Source: Mycolicibacterium rhodesiae JS60
Lineage (GTDB): Bacteria > Actinomycetota > Actinomycetes > Mycobacteriales > Mycobacteriaceae
Assembly (NCBI GenBank): GCA_000230935.2
Contig: AGIQ01000004.1
Coordinates: 124,001 to 188,000, forward strand
Direction of reading: 5' to 3'
Length of the DNA: 64,000 bases
Under the pieces are notes generated by a model. The model made no database searches and was not told the DNA's origin. It saw nothing but the letters and a program-made list of their open reading frames with translations. Position 1 is the stretch's first letter, and each line of letters opens with the position of its first letter. The translations under genes were made by a program, and so were the position numbers. Shown one piece after another: positions 49,046-57,189 of this stretch.

Positions 49046-50074
49046 TCAGCGCACCGATCGCCGGCGCCGAACCGTCCAGAACACACCGACGGCCGCGGCC
49101 GCGAGGACCACGAGCGCTGAGGCGCCCAGCGTGAGCAGGACCGCGCCACCGTCGTCGGTGCCCTCGCCGTGGCGGATCACCCGTTGATACGGCTCGTCGG
49201 TGGGTGTCGGGCCGAACGCGAAATCCGTTGTGATCGAGGATGGTTCAGTGATGGTCGTCGATATCCTGGTCAGGTAAGGATTCTTGGTGGCCAGCTCGGT
49301 CAGCGTCTCGTCGCTGGTGCGGCCCTGGATCGAGCCGGCGTAGTCGACGGCGATGCCCTGGCGCGAGGCGTCGGCATCGGTGCGCTGCATCCGGTGCTGG
49401 GCCAGGGTGTAGACCACGACTCGCTGAGTGTCCTTGGCTGCGGCCGACATCCGCATCGGATACACCAGCTCATCGGAGGTGAAATCCAGCCGGACCGGGT
49501 CGAGTTGACCGCTCAGCGGCCGCTCGCCGGTCAGCCGCATCGCCACGAAGGACCAACCCTGCTGGAGGTAGGGATCGAGCTGTGCGGTGACTTCCGGGCG
49601 CATCGTGTAGCCGTGGGAGTCCAGCCACTGGCGCACACCGGTCAGGTCACCGCCGGTCAAGGTGGTCGCCTCGATGGGGCCGAGTTGCACCTGTGCGACG
49701 ACGGTCGGGCCACCGGCGGGGATGGCGCCGGCCTCCTCGAGCCCGCTTCCGCCGGTGCGGCGGGGCTCGATCCGGGGCGCGGTGAGGCGCTCGAGTTCGG
49801 CGAACAGGCGGGGGTTGGCTGAGGTGGCGGTGGCCGGTGTCGGGGTGGGCACGATCAGCGCGGCATTGTCGGCCACCGAGTGCAGGTCCAGGCGCATGAC
49901 GATGGTCTCGGTGGTGCCGTCGATGGCGATCAGGCTTTGTTCGCCGGTCACCCTGGCGTCCAGGTCGGGGCTCACGATGCCGCCGCAGGCGCAGGCACCC
50001 GCGGTCGAAACGGGACTCGCGAGGAGCATTCCGGCGCCCAGAACGGCCGCACCGAACAGACGCGCAGTACGCAT
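49046..50074 (-). CDS. DUF2330 domain membrane-anchored protein
   Basis: A 342-residue protein: signal peptide (MRTARLFGAAVLGAGMLLASPVSTAGA), the CACGG motif directly after it, a large extracytoplasmic DUF2330 domain (QSLIAIDGTTETIVMRLDL, NAALIVPTPTPATAT, RLDFTSDELVYPMRMSAAAKDTQRVVVYTLAQHRM), and a C-terminal helix (AVLLTLGASALVVLAAAAVGVFW) with a basic cytoplasmic end. Topology is signal plus anchor, exposed outside the membrane. Function unknown. Fourteen bases separate it from the upstream membrane protein gene on the same strand. Confidence 0.88.
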   Translation of the reverse strand: MRTARLFGAAVLGAGMLLASPVSTAGACACGGIVSPDLDARVTGEQSLIAIDGTTETIVMRLDLHSVADNAALIVPTPTPATATSANPRLFAELERLTAPRIEPRRTGGSGLEEAGAIPAGGPTVVAQVQLGPIEATTLTGGDLTGVRQWLDSHGYTMRPEVTAQLDPYLQQGWSFVAMRLTGERPLSGQLDPVRLDFTSDELVYPMRMSAAAKDTQRVVVYTLAQHRMQRTDADASRQGIAVDYAGSIQGRTSDETLTELATKNPYLTRISTTITEPSSITTDFAFGPTPTDEPYQRVIRHGEGTDDGGAVLLTLGASALVVLAAAAVGVFWTVRRRRSVR

Positions 50075-50088
50075 GCCGCCATGATGCC

Positions 50089-50607
50089 TCAGTGCTGCCT
50101 CCCGTGGACCGCAGCGGCAAGCACGGCGTCGAGATCACCCAGCCCGCCGGTGAACGGATTGCCCCGCAACAGCACGTAGGCGCCCGCAGGCGTCTCCGCC
50201 ACCAGCTTGGGTGAGCTCGAGCCGATCTGCATCCGGCGACTGAAGGTGATGGCATCCAGCGGAGCCACCACAGTGCCGTCGGCGTCGCGGAAGACCCGTG
50301 TGGCGCGGTCGAACACCGCCACCGGACGGTAGTGGCTCACCGGGAGTGACCGCGTGCGCCGGATGTGCCGCACCGCCGCGACGGCGATCGCCGCGGCGGC
50401 CACCCCGACCGCGATGAATGCGGCGCCCAGCCACACCGGCCCGATCGCGGCAAGGCTGACCACGCCGAATCCGCCGAAGACCAGCGCGACAACCCCGCTG
50501 ACGAACGCCAGTACCGCGGGCGGGCCGTTGCCCCGATTGACGACGAGCACGAGCGGGCCGTCCTCGGCGATCACCAGGCCGCCGACCTCACGCACGATGC
50601 GGGGCAT
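50089..50607 (-). CDS. Membrane protein, unknown
   Basis: A 172-residue protein with two hydrophobic helices (AVLAFVSGVVALVFGGFGVVSLAAIGPVWLGAAFIAVGVAAAAIAVAAV shown only in part) around residues 30-80, then a soluble domain (SLPVSHYRPVAVFDRATRVFRDADGTVVAPLDAITFSRRM). N-terminus PRIVREVGGLVIAEDGPLVLVV precedes the helices. The soluble part looks like a PH-type fold. Same strand as DUF2330 gene, 14 bp apart, so probably co-transcribed. Function not known. Confidence 0.78.
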   Translation of the reverse strand: MPRIVREVGGLVIAEDGPLVLVVNRGNGPPAVLAFVSGVVALVFGGFGVVSLAAIGPVWLGAAFIAVGVAAAAIAVAAVRHIRRTRSLPVSHYRPVAVFDRATRVFRDADGTVVAPLDAITFSRRMQIGSSSPKLVAETPAGAYVLLRGNPFTGGLGDLDAVLAAAVHGRQH

Positions 50608-50627
50608 GCGGTGAGTCTAGAAGGCCA

Positions 50628-51320
50628 CTAGATGGCCATCGCCGCCCGCACGTCGGCCTCCGAGGCGGATCCACCGGTGCCGCTGGAGGTGACCCGGCCG
50701 GCTTCCAGGATGTAGTACTGCTGAGCCGATTCCAGCGCGAAGCCGATGTGTTGCTCGACGAGTAGCACGCCGAGGTCGCCGCGGCGGGTCAGCGCGGTGA
50801 TCGCCGCCTCGATCTCGGCGACGACCGACGGCTGAATGCCTTCGGTGGGTTCGTCGAGGATCAGGATTTTCGGGCTGGTGATCAGCGCCCGCGCGATGGC
50901 CAGCTGCTGTCGCTGACCGCCGGACAGCAGACCGGCGCGACGGGTGAGCAATTCCTTGAGCGCGGGGAACAGATCGAGTTGCTCGTCGATCAGCTGCTTG
51001 CCGTTCTTGCGCCCGTCGGCCACGACCTGAAGGTTCTCGGCGGTGGTCAGCTGACCGAACGACTGCTGGCCCTGCGGCACATACGCCAGCCCGCGCTTCA
51101 CCCGGGCGCTGGGCCGCAACTTCGTCACGTCGTCACCATTCAGCAGCACTTTGCCCGCACTGCATTTCAGCAGACCGACCGCCGCGCGCAACAGTGTCGT
51201 CTTGCCTGCGCCGTTGTGCCCCATCACCGCGGCAACGCCGTCGGAGGGCACTTCGATGCTGACGCCGTGGATGACCTGAGACCGCCCGTAACCGGTGCGA
51301 ACGTCGATGAGCTCCAACAC
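50628..51320 (-). CDS. urtE: Urea ABC transporter ATP-binding protein UrtE
   Basis: A 230-residue ATPase of the branched-chain/urea group. Seen: Walker A MGHNGAGKTTLLRAAVG, Q-loop YVPQGQQSFGQLTTAENL, signature LLSGGQRQQLAIARAL, Walker B ILILDEPTEGIQPSVV, and switch His in LLVEQHIGFALESAQQYYILE. The PQGQQ and EGIQPSVV motifs are typical of UrtE. GTG 51320 overlaps the urtD stop by one base. Last gene of urtABCDE; powers urea import with UrtD. Confidence 0.95.
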   Translation of the reverse strand: MLELIDVRTGYGRSQVIHGVSIEVPSDGVAAVMGHNGAGKTTLLRAAVGLLKCSAGKVLLNGDDVTKLRPSARVKRGLAYVPQGQQSFGQLTTAENLQVVADGRKNGKQLIDEQLDLFPALKELLTRRAGLLSGGQRQQLAIARALITSPKILILDEPTEGIQPSVVAEIEAAITALTRRGDLGVLLVEQHIGFALESAQQYYILEAGRVTSSGTGGSASEADVRAAMAI

Positions 51321-52126
51321 TATTCGTCCGCCTCCAAATCAGCCGTGCCGGCTGCTGCCGTGCCCAGGTAGACCTCCTGCACCTTGGGGTTGGCCTGTAC
51401 CTCGGCGACCGACCCTTCGGCGATCACCTGGCCGCGGGCCAGCACCGTCACCGAGGTGGCGAACGCCCGCATGAAATCCATGTCGTGTTCGACGACGACG
51501 ACGGTGCGCGACGACCCGATGCGGCGCAACAGGTTTCCGGTCTCTTCGCGTTCCTCCCCGCTCATCCCGGCGACGGGCTCGTCGAGCAGCAGCACGTCGG
51601 CGTTCTGCACCAGCAGCATGCCGATCTCCAGCCACTGCTTCTGACCGTGAGCCAGCACGCCGGCCGGGCGATCCGCCAACTCGGTCAGCCCGATCGTCTC
51701 GAGCGCCTCCTCGATGGCCGGAAGCACCGCCTTGCGCCGGCGCAGCAGCGTCAGCCAGGAGCGGCCCGCCCCGGCGGCGATATCGAGATTCTGCAGAACC
51801 GTCAGCTGCTCGAAAACGCTTGCCGTCTGGAAGGTTCGGCCAACGCCCAGGCGGGCGATCTGGTGCACCTTCTTGCCCAGCAGGTCCACACCGGACTTGT
51901 CGATCGATCCGGTGGCCGGCACCAGGCCGGTGATCGCGTCGATGACGGTTGTCTTGCCGGCTCCGTTGGGTCCGATCAGGAACCGCAGGTCGCCCTGGAA
52001 CAGCGTCAGGTCGACCTCGTTGACCGCCTTGAACCCGTCGAAGTCGACGGTGAGGCCGCGAACTTCCAGGTATTGCGTGCCCATGCCGACGTTGCCGCCG
52101 GCCACCGGTTCGGCGAGTTCGGTCAT
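51320..52126 (-). CDS. urtD: Urea ABC transporter ATP-binding protein UrtD
   Basis: A 268-residue ATPase. Seen: LEVRGLTVDFDGFKAVNEVDL, Walker A LIGPNGAGKTTVIDAITG, GVGRTFQTASVFEQLTVLQNLDIA, a divergent signature LAHGQKQWLEIGMLL (HGQKQ in place of SGGQ, as in UrtD), Walker B LLLDEPVAGMSGEE, and VVVEHDMDFMRAF. ATG 52126 overlaps the urtC stop (ATGA). The long upstream frame is a shadow of urtC. Confidence 0.95.
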   Translation of the reverse strand: MTELAEPVAGGNVGMGTQYLEVRGLTVDFDGFKAVNEVDLTLFQGDLRFLIGPNGAGKTTVIDAITGLVPATGSIDKSGVDLLGKKVHQIARLGVGRTFQTASVFEQLTVLQNLDIAAGAGRSWLTLLRRRKAVLPAIEEALETIGLTELADRPAGVLAHGQKQWLEIGMLLVQNADVLLLDEPVAGMSGEEREETGNLLRRIGSSRTVVVVEHDMDFMRAFATSVTVLARGQVIAEGSVAEVQANPKVQEVYLGTAAAGTADLEADE

Positions 52127-53235
52127 CGCGTAGCTCCCACCGGTTCGGATTCGGGTCGCGGGTCGGGCTCGCCGCTGGGCTCGCCGTCGGTGGCCTTTTT
52201 GCGGCGCCGGCGGACCAGCGCCCCGAGACCGGCCAACCCGGCGGGGAAGAAGCCGACGACGACGATGAACAGCAGGCCCTGCGCGTAGGTCCAACCCGAC
52301 GGAAACCGTTCGGAGAACGCCGTTTGCGCCCATGCGACACCGATGGCGCCCAGGATGGGCCCGAGCAGTGTGGTCCGTCCGCCGATCGCCACACCGATCA
52401 GGAAGGCGATGGATGGCACGACGCCGACCTGAGCCGGCGTGATGAACCCGATGATGGGTGCGAACAGCGCGCCGGCGATGCTCGCGAACAACGCGGCGGC
52501 GGTGTAGGCGACGACCTTGATGTTGGCCGGGTCGTAGCCCAGGAACCGCACGCGCTCCTCGCCGTCGCGCACTGCGACCAATAGCTCGCCGTAGCGGCTC
52601 TGCATCAATTGACGCACGACCGCGACGACCACCAGCAGCGTGCCCGCGGCGATGAAGTACAGCATCTGCCGGTTCATCGGATCGGACAGCTTGAACCCGA
52701 AGAACGTCCGAAACCCGTTGAGCCCGTTGCTGCCACCCAGCGTCGCCTGCCCGACGAGCAGGATGGCGAGCGCGGCGGCCAGAGCTTGGGACAGGATTGC
52801 GAAATAGGCGCCCTTGACGCGGCGCTTGAATACACCGAGCCCGAGCACCGCCGCGATGGTGGTCGGGACGACGACGATCGCCGCGAGCGTGAACACTGCC
52901 GACGAGAACGGCTCCCAATACGACGGCAGCGCAGGAATTCCCGCGATCTGCATGAAGTCCGGTACCGCCTGCTTGCGGACTTCGGCGTCGGCGATTTTGA
53001 GGTGCATACCCATCATGTAGGCACCCAGGCCGAAGAACACGCCCTGGCCAAGGGTGAGCATGCCGCCGCGGCCCCAGGCCAGCCCGATGCCCGCGGCCAC
53101 GATCGCGTAGCAGAGATATTGACCGAGAAGGCCGAGCCGGAAGCTGGACAGCATCGCGGGCGCCACACCGAACAACACGATGGCGGCGACTGCGAAACCC
53201 GCCCAGGTCTGCCATCGGCCCACCAGCGTCCTCAT
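52123..53235 (-). CDS. urtC: Urea ABC transporter permease UrtC
   Basis: A 370-residue branched-chain-type permease (LivM family) with about ten membrane helices, e.g. WAGFAVAAIVLFGVAPAMLSSF and YCYAIVAAGIGLAWGRGGMLTLGQGVFFGLGAYMMGMHL (quoted in part). The long loop DAEVRKQAVPDFMQIAGIPALPSYWEPF and the motif RVRFLGYDPANIKVVAYTAAALFASIAGALF are typical for UrtC. A charged tail of about 40 residues ends it. Start overlaps the urtB stop by 4 nt. Confidence 0.95.
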   Translation of the reverse strand: MRTLVGRWQTWAGFAVAAIVLFGVAPAMLSSFRLGLLGQYLCYAIVAAGIGLAWGRGGMLTLGQGVFFGLGAYMMGMHLKIADAEVRKQAVPDFMQIAGIPALPSYWEPFSSAVFTLAAIVVVPTTIAAVLGLGVFKRRVKGAYFAILSQALAAALAILLVGQATLGGSNGLNGFRTFFGFKLSDPMNRQMLYFIAAGTLLVVVAVVRQLMQSRYGELLVAVRDGEERVRFLGYDPANIKVVAYTAAALFASIAGALFAPIIGFITPAQVGVVPSIAFLIGVAIGGRTTLLGPILGAIGVAWAQTAFSERFPSGWTYAQGLLFIVVVGFFPAGLAGLGALVRRRRKKATDGEPSGEPDPRPESEPVGATR

Positions 53236-54116
53236 ACCAAACTCCTTGTCCGCACTGTGAACAACCCTTGCGGCCGGACCTGCAGGAAGATCACGATGAT
53301 CACGAACACGATCACCTTCGCCAGCGATGCGGTGGTGCTGTACTCGATGAACGAGTTCATCAATCCGAGTGCGAACGCAGCGATCACGGTGCCCTTGATC
53401 TGGCCCAGTCCACCGACCACGACCACCAGGAACGCGTCGATCAGATAGCTCTGTCCGATCGTCGAACTCGTGGACCCGATCAGCGTCAGTGCGACGCCGG
53501 CCACGCTGGCCAGCCCGGAGCCGATGAAGAACGTGGTGATGTCCGTGCGGCGACTCGAGATACCGCTCGTCTCAGCCAGGTCCCGGTTCTGCACGACGGC
53601 CCTGATGCGCCGCCCCATCGGGCTGAGCTTGAGCACCGACGCCAGCACGACGACGCAGACCACCGCCAGCACCAGGATGAAGATGCGGGTCTTGGGCACC
53701 ACGGCCCCGAGGATCTCCACCCCGCCGGACAGCCACGACGGCGCGGTGACGTTGACCGCGGGTGCGCCGAAGATGCTGCGGGCGGCCTGCTGCAGGATCA
53801 GCCCGACGCCGAATGTCACCAGTAGCGTGTCCAGTGGCCGGTCGTACATCCGCTGAATCAGCGTGACTTCCAGCAGGACTCCGAGCAGGCCGCCGACCAC
53901 GAATCCCACGACCAGCGAAACTAGAAGCGATGCACCGGCATTCGAGATCAGCTTCTGCACCACGAACGCGGTGTAGCAGCCGACCATGATGAACTCGCCG
54001 TGCGCCATGTTGATGACGCCCATCTGGCCGAATGTTAGCGCCAGCCCCAATGCCGCCAGCAACAGGATTGAGCCGAGGCTCAATCCCGTCGCCAGCTGTC
54101 CGACAAGGACTTCCAT
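53232..54116 (-). CDS. urtB: Urea ABC transporter permease UrtB
   Basis: A 294-residue LivH-type permease of about eight helices. Seen: LVGQLATGLSLGSILLLAALGLALTFGQMGVINMAHGEF, a family hallmark at the start (quoted in part), MYDRPLDTLLVTFGVGLILQQAARSIFGA, and GGLGQIKGTVIAAFALGLMNSFIEYSTTASLAKVIVF. It forms the membrane channel with UrtC. It follows urtA after 37 bp. Confidence 0.95.
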   Translation of the reverse strand: MEVLVGQLATGLSLGSILLLAALGLALTFGQMGVINMAHGEFIMVGCYTAFVVQKLISNAGASLLVSLVVGFVVGGLLGVLLEVTLIQRMYDRPLDTLLVTFGVGLILQQAARSIFGAPAVNVTAPSWLSGGVEILGAVVPKTRIFILVLAVVCVVVLASVLKLSPMGRRIRAVVQNRDLAETSGISSRRTDITTFFIGSGLASVAGVALTLIGSTSSTIGQSYLIDAFLVVVVGGLGQIKGTVIAAFALGLMNSFIEYSTTASLAKVIVFVIIVIFLQVRPQGLFTVRTRSLV

Positions 54117-54153
54117 GCTGTGTTAGTTCCCCGTCGCTTCGCTCGCCCCTGTC

Positions 54154-55416
54154 CTAGCCCGACAGGCCCTTGGCCCAGGGGTAGGACTTCAGGTAGGGGT
54201 CGGGGGTGATTGGGCCGGGGGACTCCCAGATGGTGTAGATCAGGCCGTCGGGATGGATCTCGCCGATCCGTGCGGTCTTGGTGATGTGGTGGTTCTCGCC
54301 GTCGATCGTGACCAGGCCCTCCGGTGCGTCGAACGTGACGCCGCCGGCGTTGTCCTGAATCGCCTTGGTGTCGAAGGCTTTCGCCTTCTCGGCGGTGTTC
54401 TTCCACAGGTAGACCGAGACGTAGGCGGCTTCCATCGGATCCGACGTCGGCTTGTTCTGGCCGTACTTGGCCTTGTAGGCGGCCACGAACGCCTTGTTCA
54501 CCGGGGTATCGATCGTCTGGTAGTAGTTCCACGCTGTCAGCTGGCCGGCGATGTTCTGCGCGCCGATACCGGTGACCTCTTCCTCGGCGATCGATACCGA
54601 GACCACCGGCATCTTCTGCGGGGTGAGTCCGGCGTTGGTGTACTCCTTGAAGAACGCGACGTTCGAGTCACCGTTGAGGGTGTTGAACACCGCGCCGGCG
54701 TTGGAGGCGCGGACCTTGTTGACGATGGTGGAGAAGTCCGTGGCCCCCAGCGGGGTGTAGTCCTCGCCCTTGATCTCGATGCCGTTGGCCGCCGCATAGG
54801 CCTTGATGATGCGGTTTGCCGTCTGCGGGAAGACGTAGTCGCTGCCCACCAGATAGAGCGACGTGACGCCCTTTTCCTTGAGGAAGTCGAGAGCCGGCAC
54901 GATCTGCTGGTTGGTGGTGGCGCCGGTGTAGAAGATGTTCTTCGACGACTCCAGGCCCTCGTACTGCACGGGGTAGTACAGCAGCGAGTTGTTGCTCTCG
55001 AAGACCGGCAGCATCGCCTTGCGGCTCGAGCTGGTCCACCCGCCGAACACCGCTGCGACGCAGTCGTCCTTGATCAGCTTCTCGGCCTTCTGGGCGAAAA
55101 CCGCCGGGTCAGAGGCCCCGTCCTCGCCGACGACCTGGATTTGCTTGCCCAGCACACCGCCTTTGCTGTTGATCTCGTCGACAGCGAGCTTGATGGCGTC
55201 GCGGACGGTGACCTCGGAGATCGCCATGGTGCCCGACAGCGAATTGAGCGAACCCACCTTGATGTTGGACCCGGAGGTGTCGACGCATGAATCGGACTTT
55301 GCTGTGTCGGTCTCGGTGGCCTTGCTGCCGCAACCGGAGAGCACGAGGCCCGCCGTCACCATCAGACTCGTCGCGGCCAATGCCGATCGATTCAGAGCGG
55401 AACGCCGGAGTTGCAT
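54154..55416 (-). CDS. urtA: Urea ABC transporter substrate-binding lipoprotein UrtA
   Basis: A 420-residue binding protein. Signal and lipobox SLMVTAGLVLSGCGSK place the lipid anchor at Cys29. Mature motifs IKVGSLNSLSGTMAISEVTVRDAIKLAVDEINSKGGVLGKQIQVV, AAVFGGWTSSSRKAMLPVFE, NSLLYYPVQYEGLESSKNIFYTGATTNQQI, and DPMEAAYVSVYLWKNTAEKAKAF are specific for urea/amide-binding UrtA. First gene of urtABCDE; the 195-bp interval to 55612 carries its promoter. No urease or urea amidolyase genes are in the window, so urea use depends on genes elsewhere. UrtA operons are usually nitrogen-controlled, but I did not find a convincing GlnR box. Confidence 0.95.
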   Translation of the reverse strand: MQLRRSALNRSALAATSLMVTAGLVLSGCGSKATETDTAKSDSCVDTSGSNIKVGSLNSLSGTMAISEVTVRDAIKLAVDEINSKGGVLGKQIQVVGEDGASDPAVFAQKAEKLIKDDCVAAVFGGWTSSSRKAMLPVFESNNSLLYYPVQYEGLESSKNIFYTGATTNQQIVPALDFLKEKGVTSLYLVGSDYVFPQTANRIIKAYAAANGIEIKGEDYTPLGATDFSTIVNKVRASNAGAVFNTLNGDSNVAFFKEYTNAGLTPQKMPVVSVSIAEEEVTGIGAQNIAGQLTAWNYYQTIDTPVNKAFVAAYKAKYGQNKPTSDPMEAAYVSVYLWKNTAEKAKAFDTKAIQDNAGGVTFDAPEGLVTIDGENHHITKTARIGEIHPDGLIYTIWESPGPITPDPYLKSYPWAKGLSG

Positions 55417-55611
55417 AGAGGCCCTTTCATGTTGGGAAGGACAAGCATTGGGCCGCGACAGACCTGATGGCCCCCGAACCCAGGGTTGATGTCGTCCCGG
55501 ACGCTAGAGCGCATAAGTTTCTGTGACATATCTGTGTGTGACGAACGGGTTAACCTGCTATTCATTCGCTGATTCTGGGGATGTACCGACACCAGTAACG
55601 CGGTCGGTAGC

Positions 55612-56058
55612 GTGACCGATATGCGCGATATGCGAAAAGTGACAGCAAGGGTTGGGGCGGCGCTGGTGATGGCGGCCGCCGGTGTTGCGGCCACTCACGC
55701 GGTGTCCAGCGCCGAGCCGGCGCCCGGACATCAGGTGACCTACACGCTTGCCACCGGTGGCACGTACGACTTCACCGTCACCTACCTGACGGCCCAGCCG
55801 CCGAGCAAGGACGCCTTCAACGCGGACTCGAACCCGTTCATGAAGCGCGAGACCATCACGGTGTCGCCGGATGCGCCCTGGGTCTTCCAGACCACCCTCG
55901 CGGACCCGCAGTGGGCATTCCTGCAGGTGGCGAGCACAACGCGGGGCGGAATGGCGGCCCCGAACGCGCACTGTGAGGTCTCCATCGACGGCCAGGTGGC
56001 CATCGCGCAGGACGCGCCGTACAGCCCGCAGTGCTACTTGTCGAAGTGGACGTCCTAG
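55612..56058 (+). CDS. Secreted protein, MmpS-like fold
   Basis: A 148-residue exported protein. Signal RKVTARVGAALVMAAAGVAATHAVSSA; mature beta-rich domain HQVTYTLATGGTYDFTVTYLTAQPPS, KRETITVSPDAPWVFQTTLADPQWAFLQVASTTRGG, CEVSIDGQVAIAQDAPYSPQCYLSKW, with two Cys able to pair. The pattern (strand, VTYL, PW, AFLQVAS, C-x-I-x-xDG) is that of MmpS-like secreted mycobacterial proteins. GTG 55612, ATG 55621 and ATG 55630 are all possible starts; the last gives the most usual signal peptide. Its 3' end overlaps, on the other strand, the frame of the GNAT gene. Confidence 0.75.
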   Translation: MTDMRDMRKVTARVGAALVMAAAGVAATHAVSSAEPAPGHQVTYTLATGGTYDFTVTYLTAQPPSKDAFNADSNPFMKRETITVSPDAPWVFQTTLADPQWAFLQVASTTRGGMAAPNAHCEVSIDGQVAIAQDAPYSPQCYLSKWTS

Positions 56059-56461
56059 CCTGGGTCTCGACGTAGCCGTAGCGCGGATACATGGCGATGT
56101 TCTCGGTCATCGCGGCGTTGGTGTAGAGGCGAACCTCGCTCAGCCCCGCGTCGTGGGCGTCGTCCTCGGCGCGTCGAAGCAACAGCGCGCCGTATCCGCG
56201 GCCCTGAGCTTGCGGCGCGACGGCGATGGACTCCAGCAGAAGGTGATCGTCCAGCACGCAGGTGACCATGCTGCCGACCAGTCGGTCGGCCGACGTCAGA
56301 ACCCACACGTTGGCGGACTCGATGAGGGAAGCGTGGTCGGCGTCCATCGGAGCCGGCCTGCGCCCGATCCGCGCGACGTACTTCTCGTAGGCTCGCTCGA
56401 CGAGAACGGCGACGGCCGCCGCATCGGCTGCGGTCGCCCGGCGTAGCGACGGTTCGGGCAT
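55856..56461 (-). CDS. GNAT family N-acetyltransferase with abnormal C-terminal read-through
   Basis: The frame starts at ATG 56461 (MPEPSLRRATAADAAAVAVLVERAYEKYV) and shows a full GNAT core: DRLVGSMVTCVLDDHLLLESIAVAPQAQGRGYGALLLRRAEDDA with the acetyl-CoA loop Q-x-x-G-R-G-Y-G, and EVRLYTNAAMTENIAMYPRYGYVETQ. Normal members end about ten residues later. Here the frame instead continues about 66 residues as low-complexity sequence antisense to the secreted protein gene. Another frame across the same place reads VHFDK then stop, a normal GNAT ending, so a small deletion or frameshift near 56045-56065 (real or sequencing) is likely. The true domain ends near 56060. Function: acetylation of an unknown amine. 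Confidence 0.7.
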   Translation of the reverse strand: MPEPSLRRATAADAAAVAVLVERAYEKYVARIGRRPAPMDADHASLIESANVWVLTSADRLVGSMVTCVLDDHLLLESIAVAPQAQGRGYGALLLRRAEDDAHDAGLSEVRLYTNAAMTENIAMYPRYGYVETQARTSTSTSSTAGCTARPARWPPGRRWRPHSARSGPPFRPALCSPPAGMPTAGPRGWSGRPRAHPATP

Positions 56462-56506
56462 GTGTTCACGGTAAGCCCGCAGGGTCTTGGCCGGCTGGCG
56501 ACGGAC

Positions 56507-56538
56507 CCACCTGGCCAGGTGGCATCCTGGCCAGGTGG
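56507..56538. promoter_or_regulatory. Repeated palindromes CCACCTGGCCAGGTGG / CCTGGCCAGGTGG before the gene at 56541
   Basis: A perfect 16-bp palindrome (56507-56522) is followed by a second copy of its core CCTGGCCAGGTGG (56526-56538), in the 79-bp divergent interval between the GNAT gene and the membrane protein gene; the second copy touches the start at 56541. Looks like a double operator. Confidence 0.5.
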
Positions 56539-56540
56539 GG

Positions 56541-57188
56541 ATGATTTTCCGGCTACTGGAGCTACTGATCGTCATCGTGCCGGTCGCCGGGGCGCTCTAT
56601 GCGGCCTTCCGGGGAATCTCCGCGCTCGCCAAACGGCAGAACGGCGCCGGGCAGGAGCCTGTTGCCCTCCGGGATGAGCCGAAAAGCCAAGCGGCGCAGT
56701 GGCGCACCATCACCCGGGTGATCGACGAACACAACCGCACCGATACCCGGTGGCTGGACTACGAGCTCGACGCCGCCAAACTGCTCGATTTTCCGGCGAT
56801 GACCGATATGCGTGATCCGCTCACCGTGGCCTTCCACCGGGCCAAGCTGCGCGCTGACCTGCTGCGACCGGGAAAGGCCGAGGATCTGCTCGGAGATTCT
56901 GCCGCGGCGCGGCAGTATCTCGACGCCGTCGAGTCCTACGTGACCGCGTTCGACGCCGCGGAGAACGAGGCCCGGCGGCGCGGGCGTAGCGACTTCGACC
57001 GGCAAGAGCAGCAGCGAATGACCCGCGCCCAGAGCCTGCTGCGGGTGGCCGCCGATCGCGGTGCCACCCAGCAGGAGCGGGAACGGGCCTACGACCTGGC
57101 CCGCGGCGAACTCGACGGGCTCTTGGTGCTGCCCGACCGGACTCGGGCGGCGTTGGAGCGGGGGATCGCGGGGGAGCTCGACGACTAG
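56541..57188 (+). CDS. Membrane-anchored helical protein, unknown
   Basis: A 215-residue protein with one N-terminal helix (IFRLLELLIVIVPVAGALYAAF) and a long, charged, alpha-helical cytoplasmic part (EDLLGDSAAARQYLDAVESYVTAFDAAENEARRRGRSDFDRQEQQRMTRAQSLLRVAAD quoted in part) that could form coiled coil. It ends LERGIAGELDD. Start may be GTG 56535 or ATG 56541. Conserved hypothetical type in mycobacteria; no family recognised. It ends one base before the convergent monooxygenase gene's stop region (CTAGACTAG). Confidence 0.78.
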   Translation: MIFRLLELLIVIVPVAGALYAAFRGISALAKRQNGAGQEPVALRDEPKSQAAQWRTITRVIDEHNRTDTRWLDYELDAAKLLDFPAMTDMRDPLTVAFHRAKLRADLLRPGKAEDLLGDSAAARQYLDAVESYVTAFDAAENEARRRGRSDFDRQEQQRMTRAQSLLRVAADRGATQQERERAYDLARGELDGLLVLPDRTRAALERGIAGELDD

Positions 57189-57189
57189 A

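Noticed and set aside
51320..53215. 631-codon minus-strand frame
   Set aside because: Only its last 268 codons are UrtD; the rest is a shifted frame of urtC. The ATGA junction fixes the urtD start at 52126.
50628..55416. Expected urease or urea amidolyase genes next to urtABCDE
   Set aside because: None found on either side; neighbours are DUF2330, membrane and secreted proteins.
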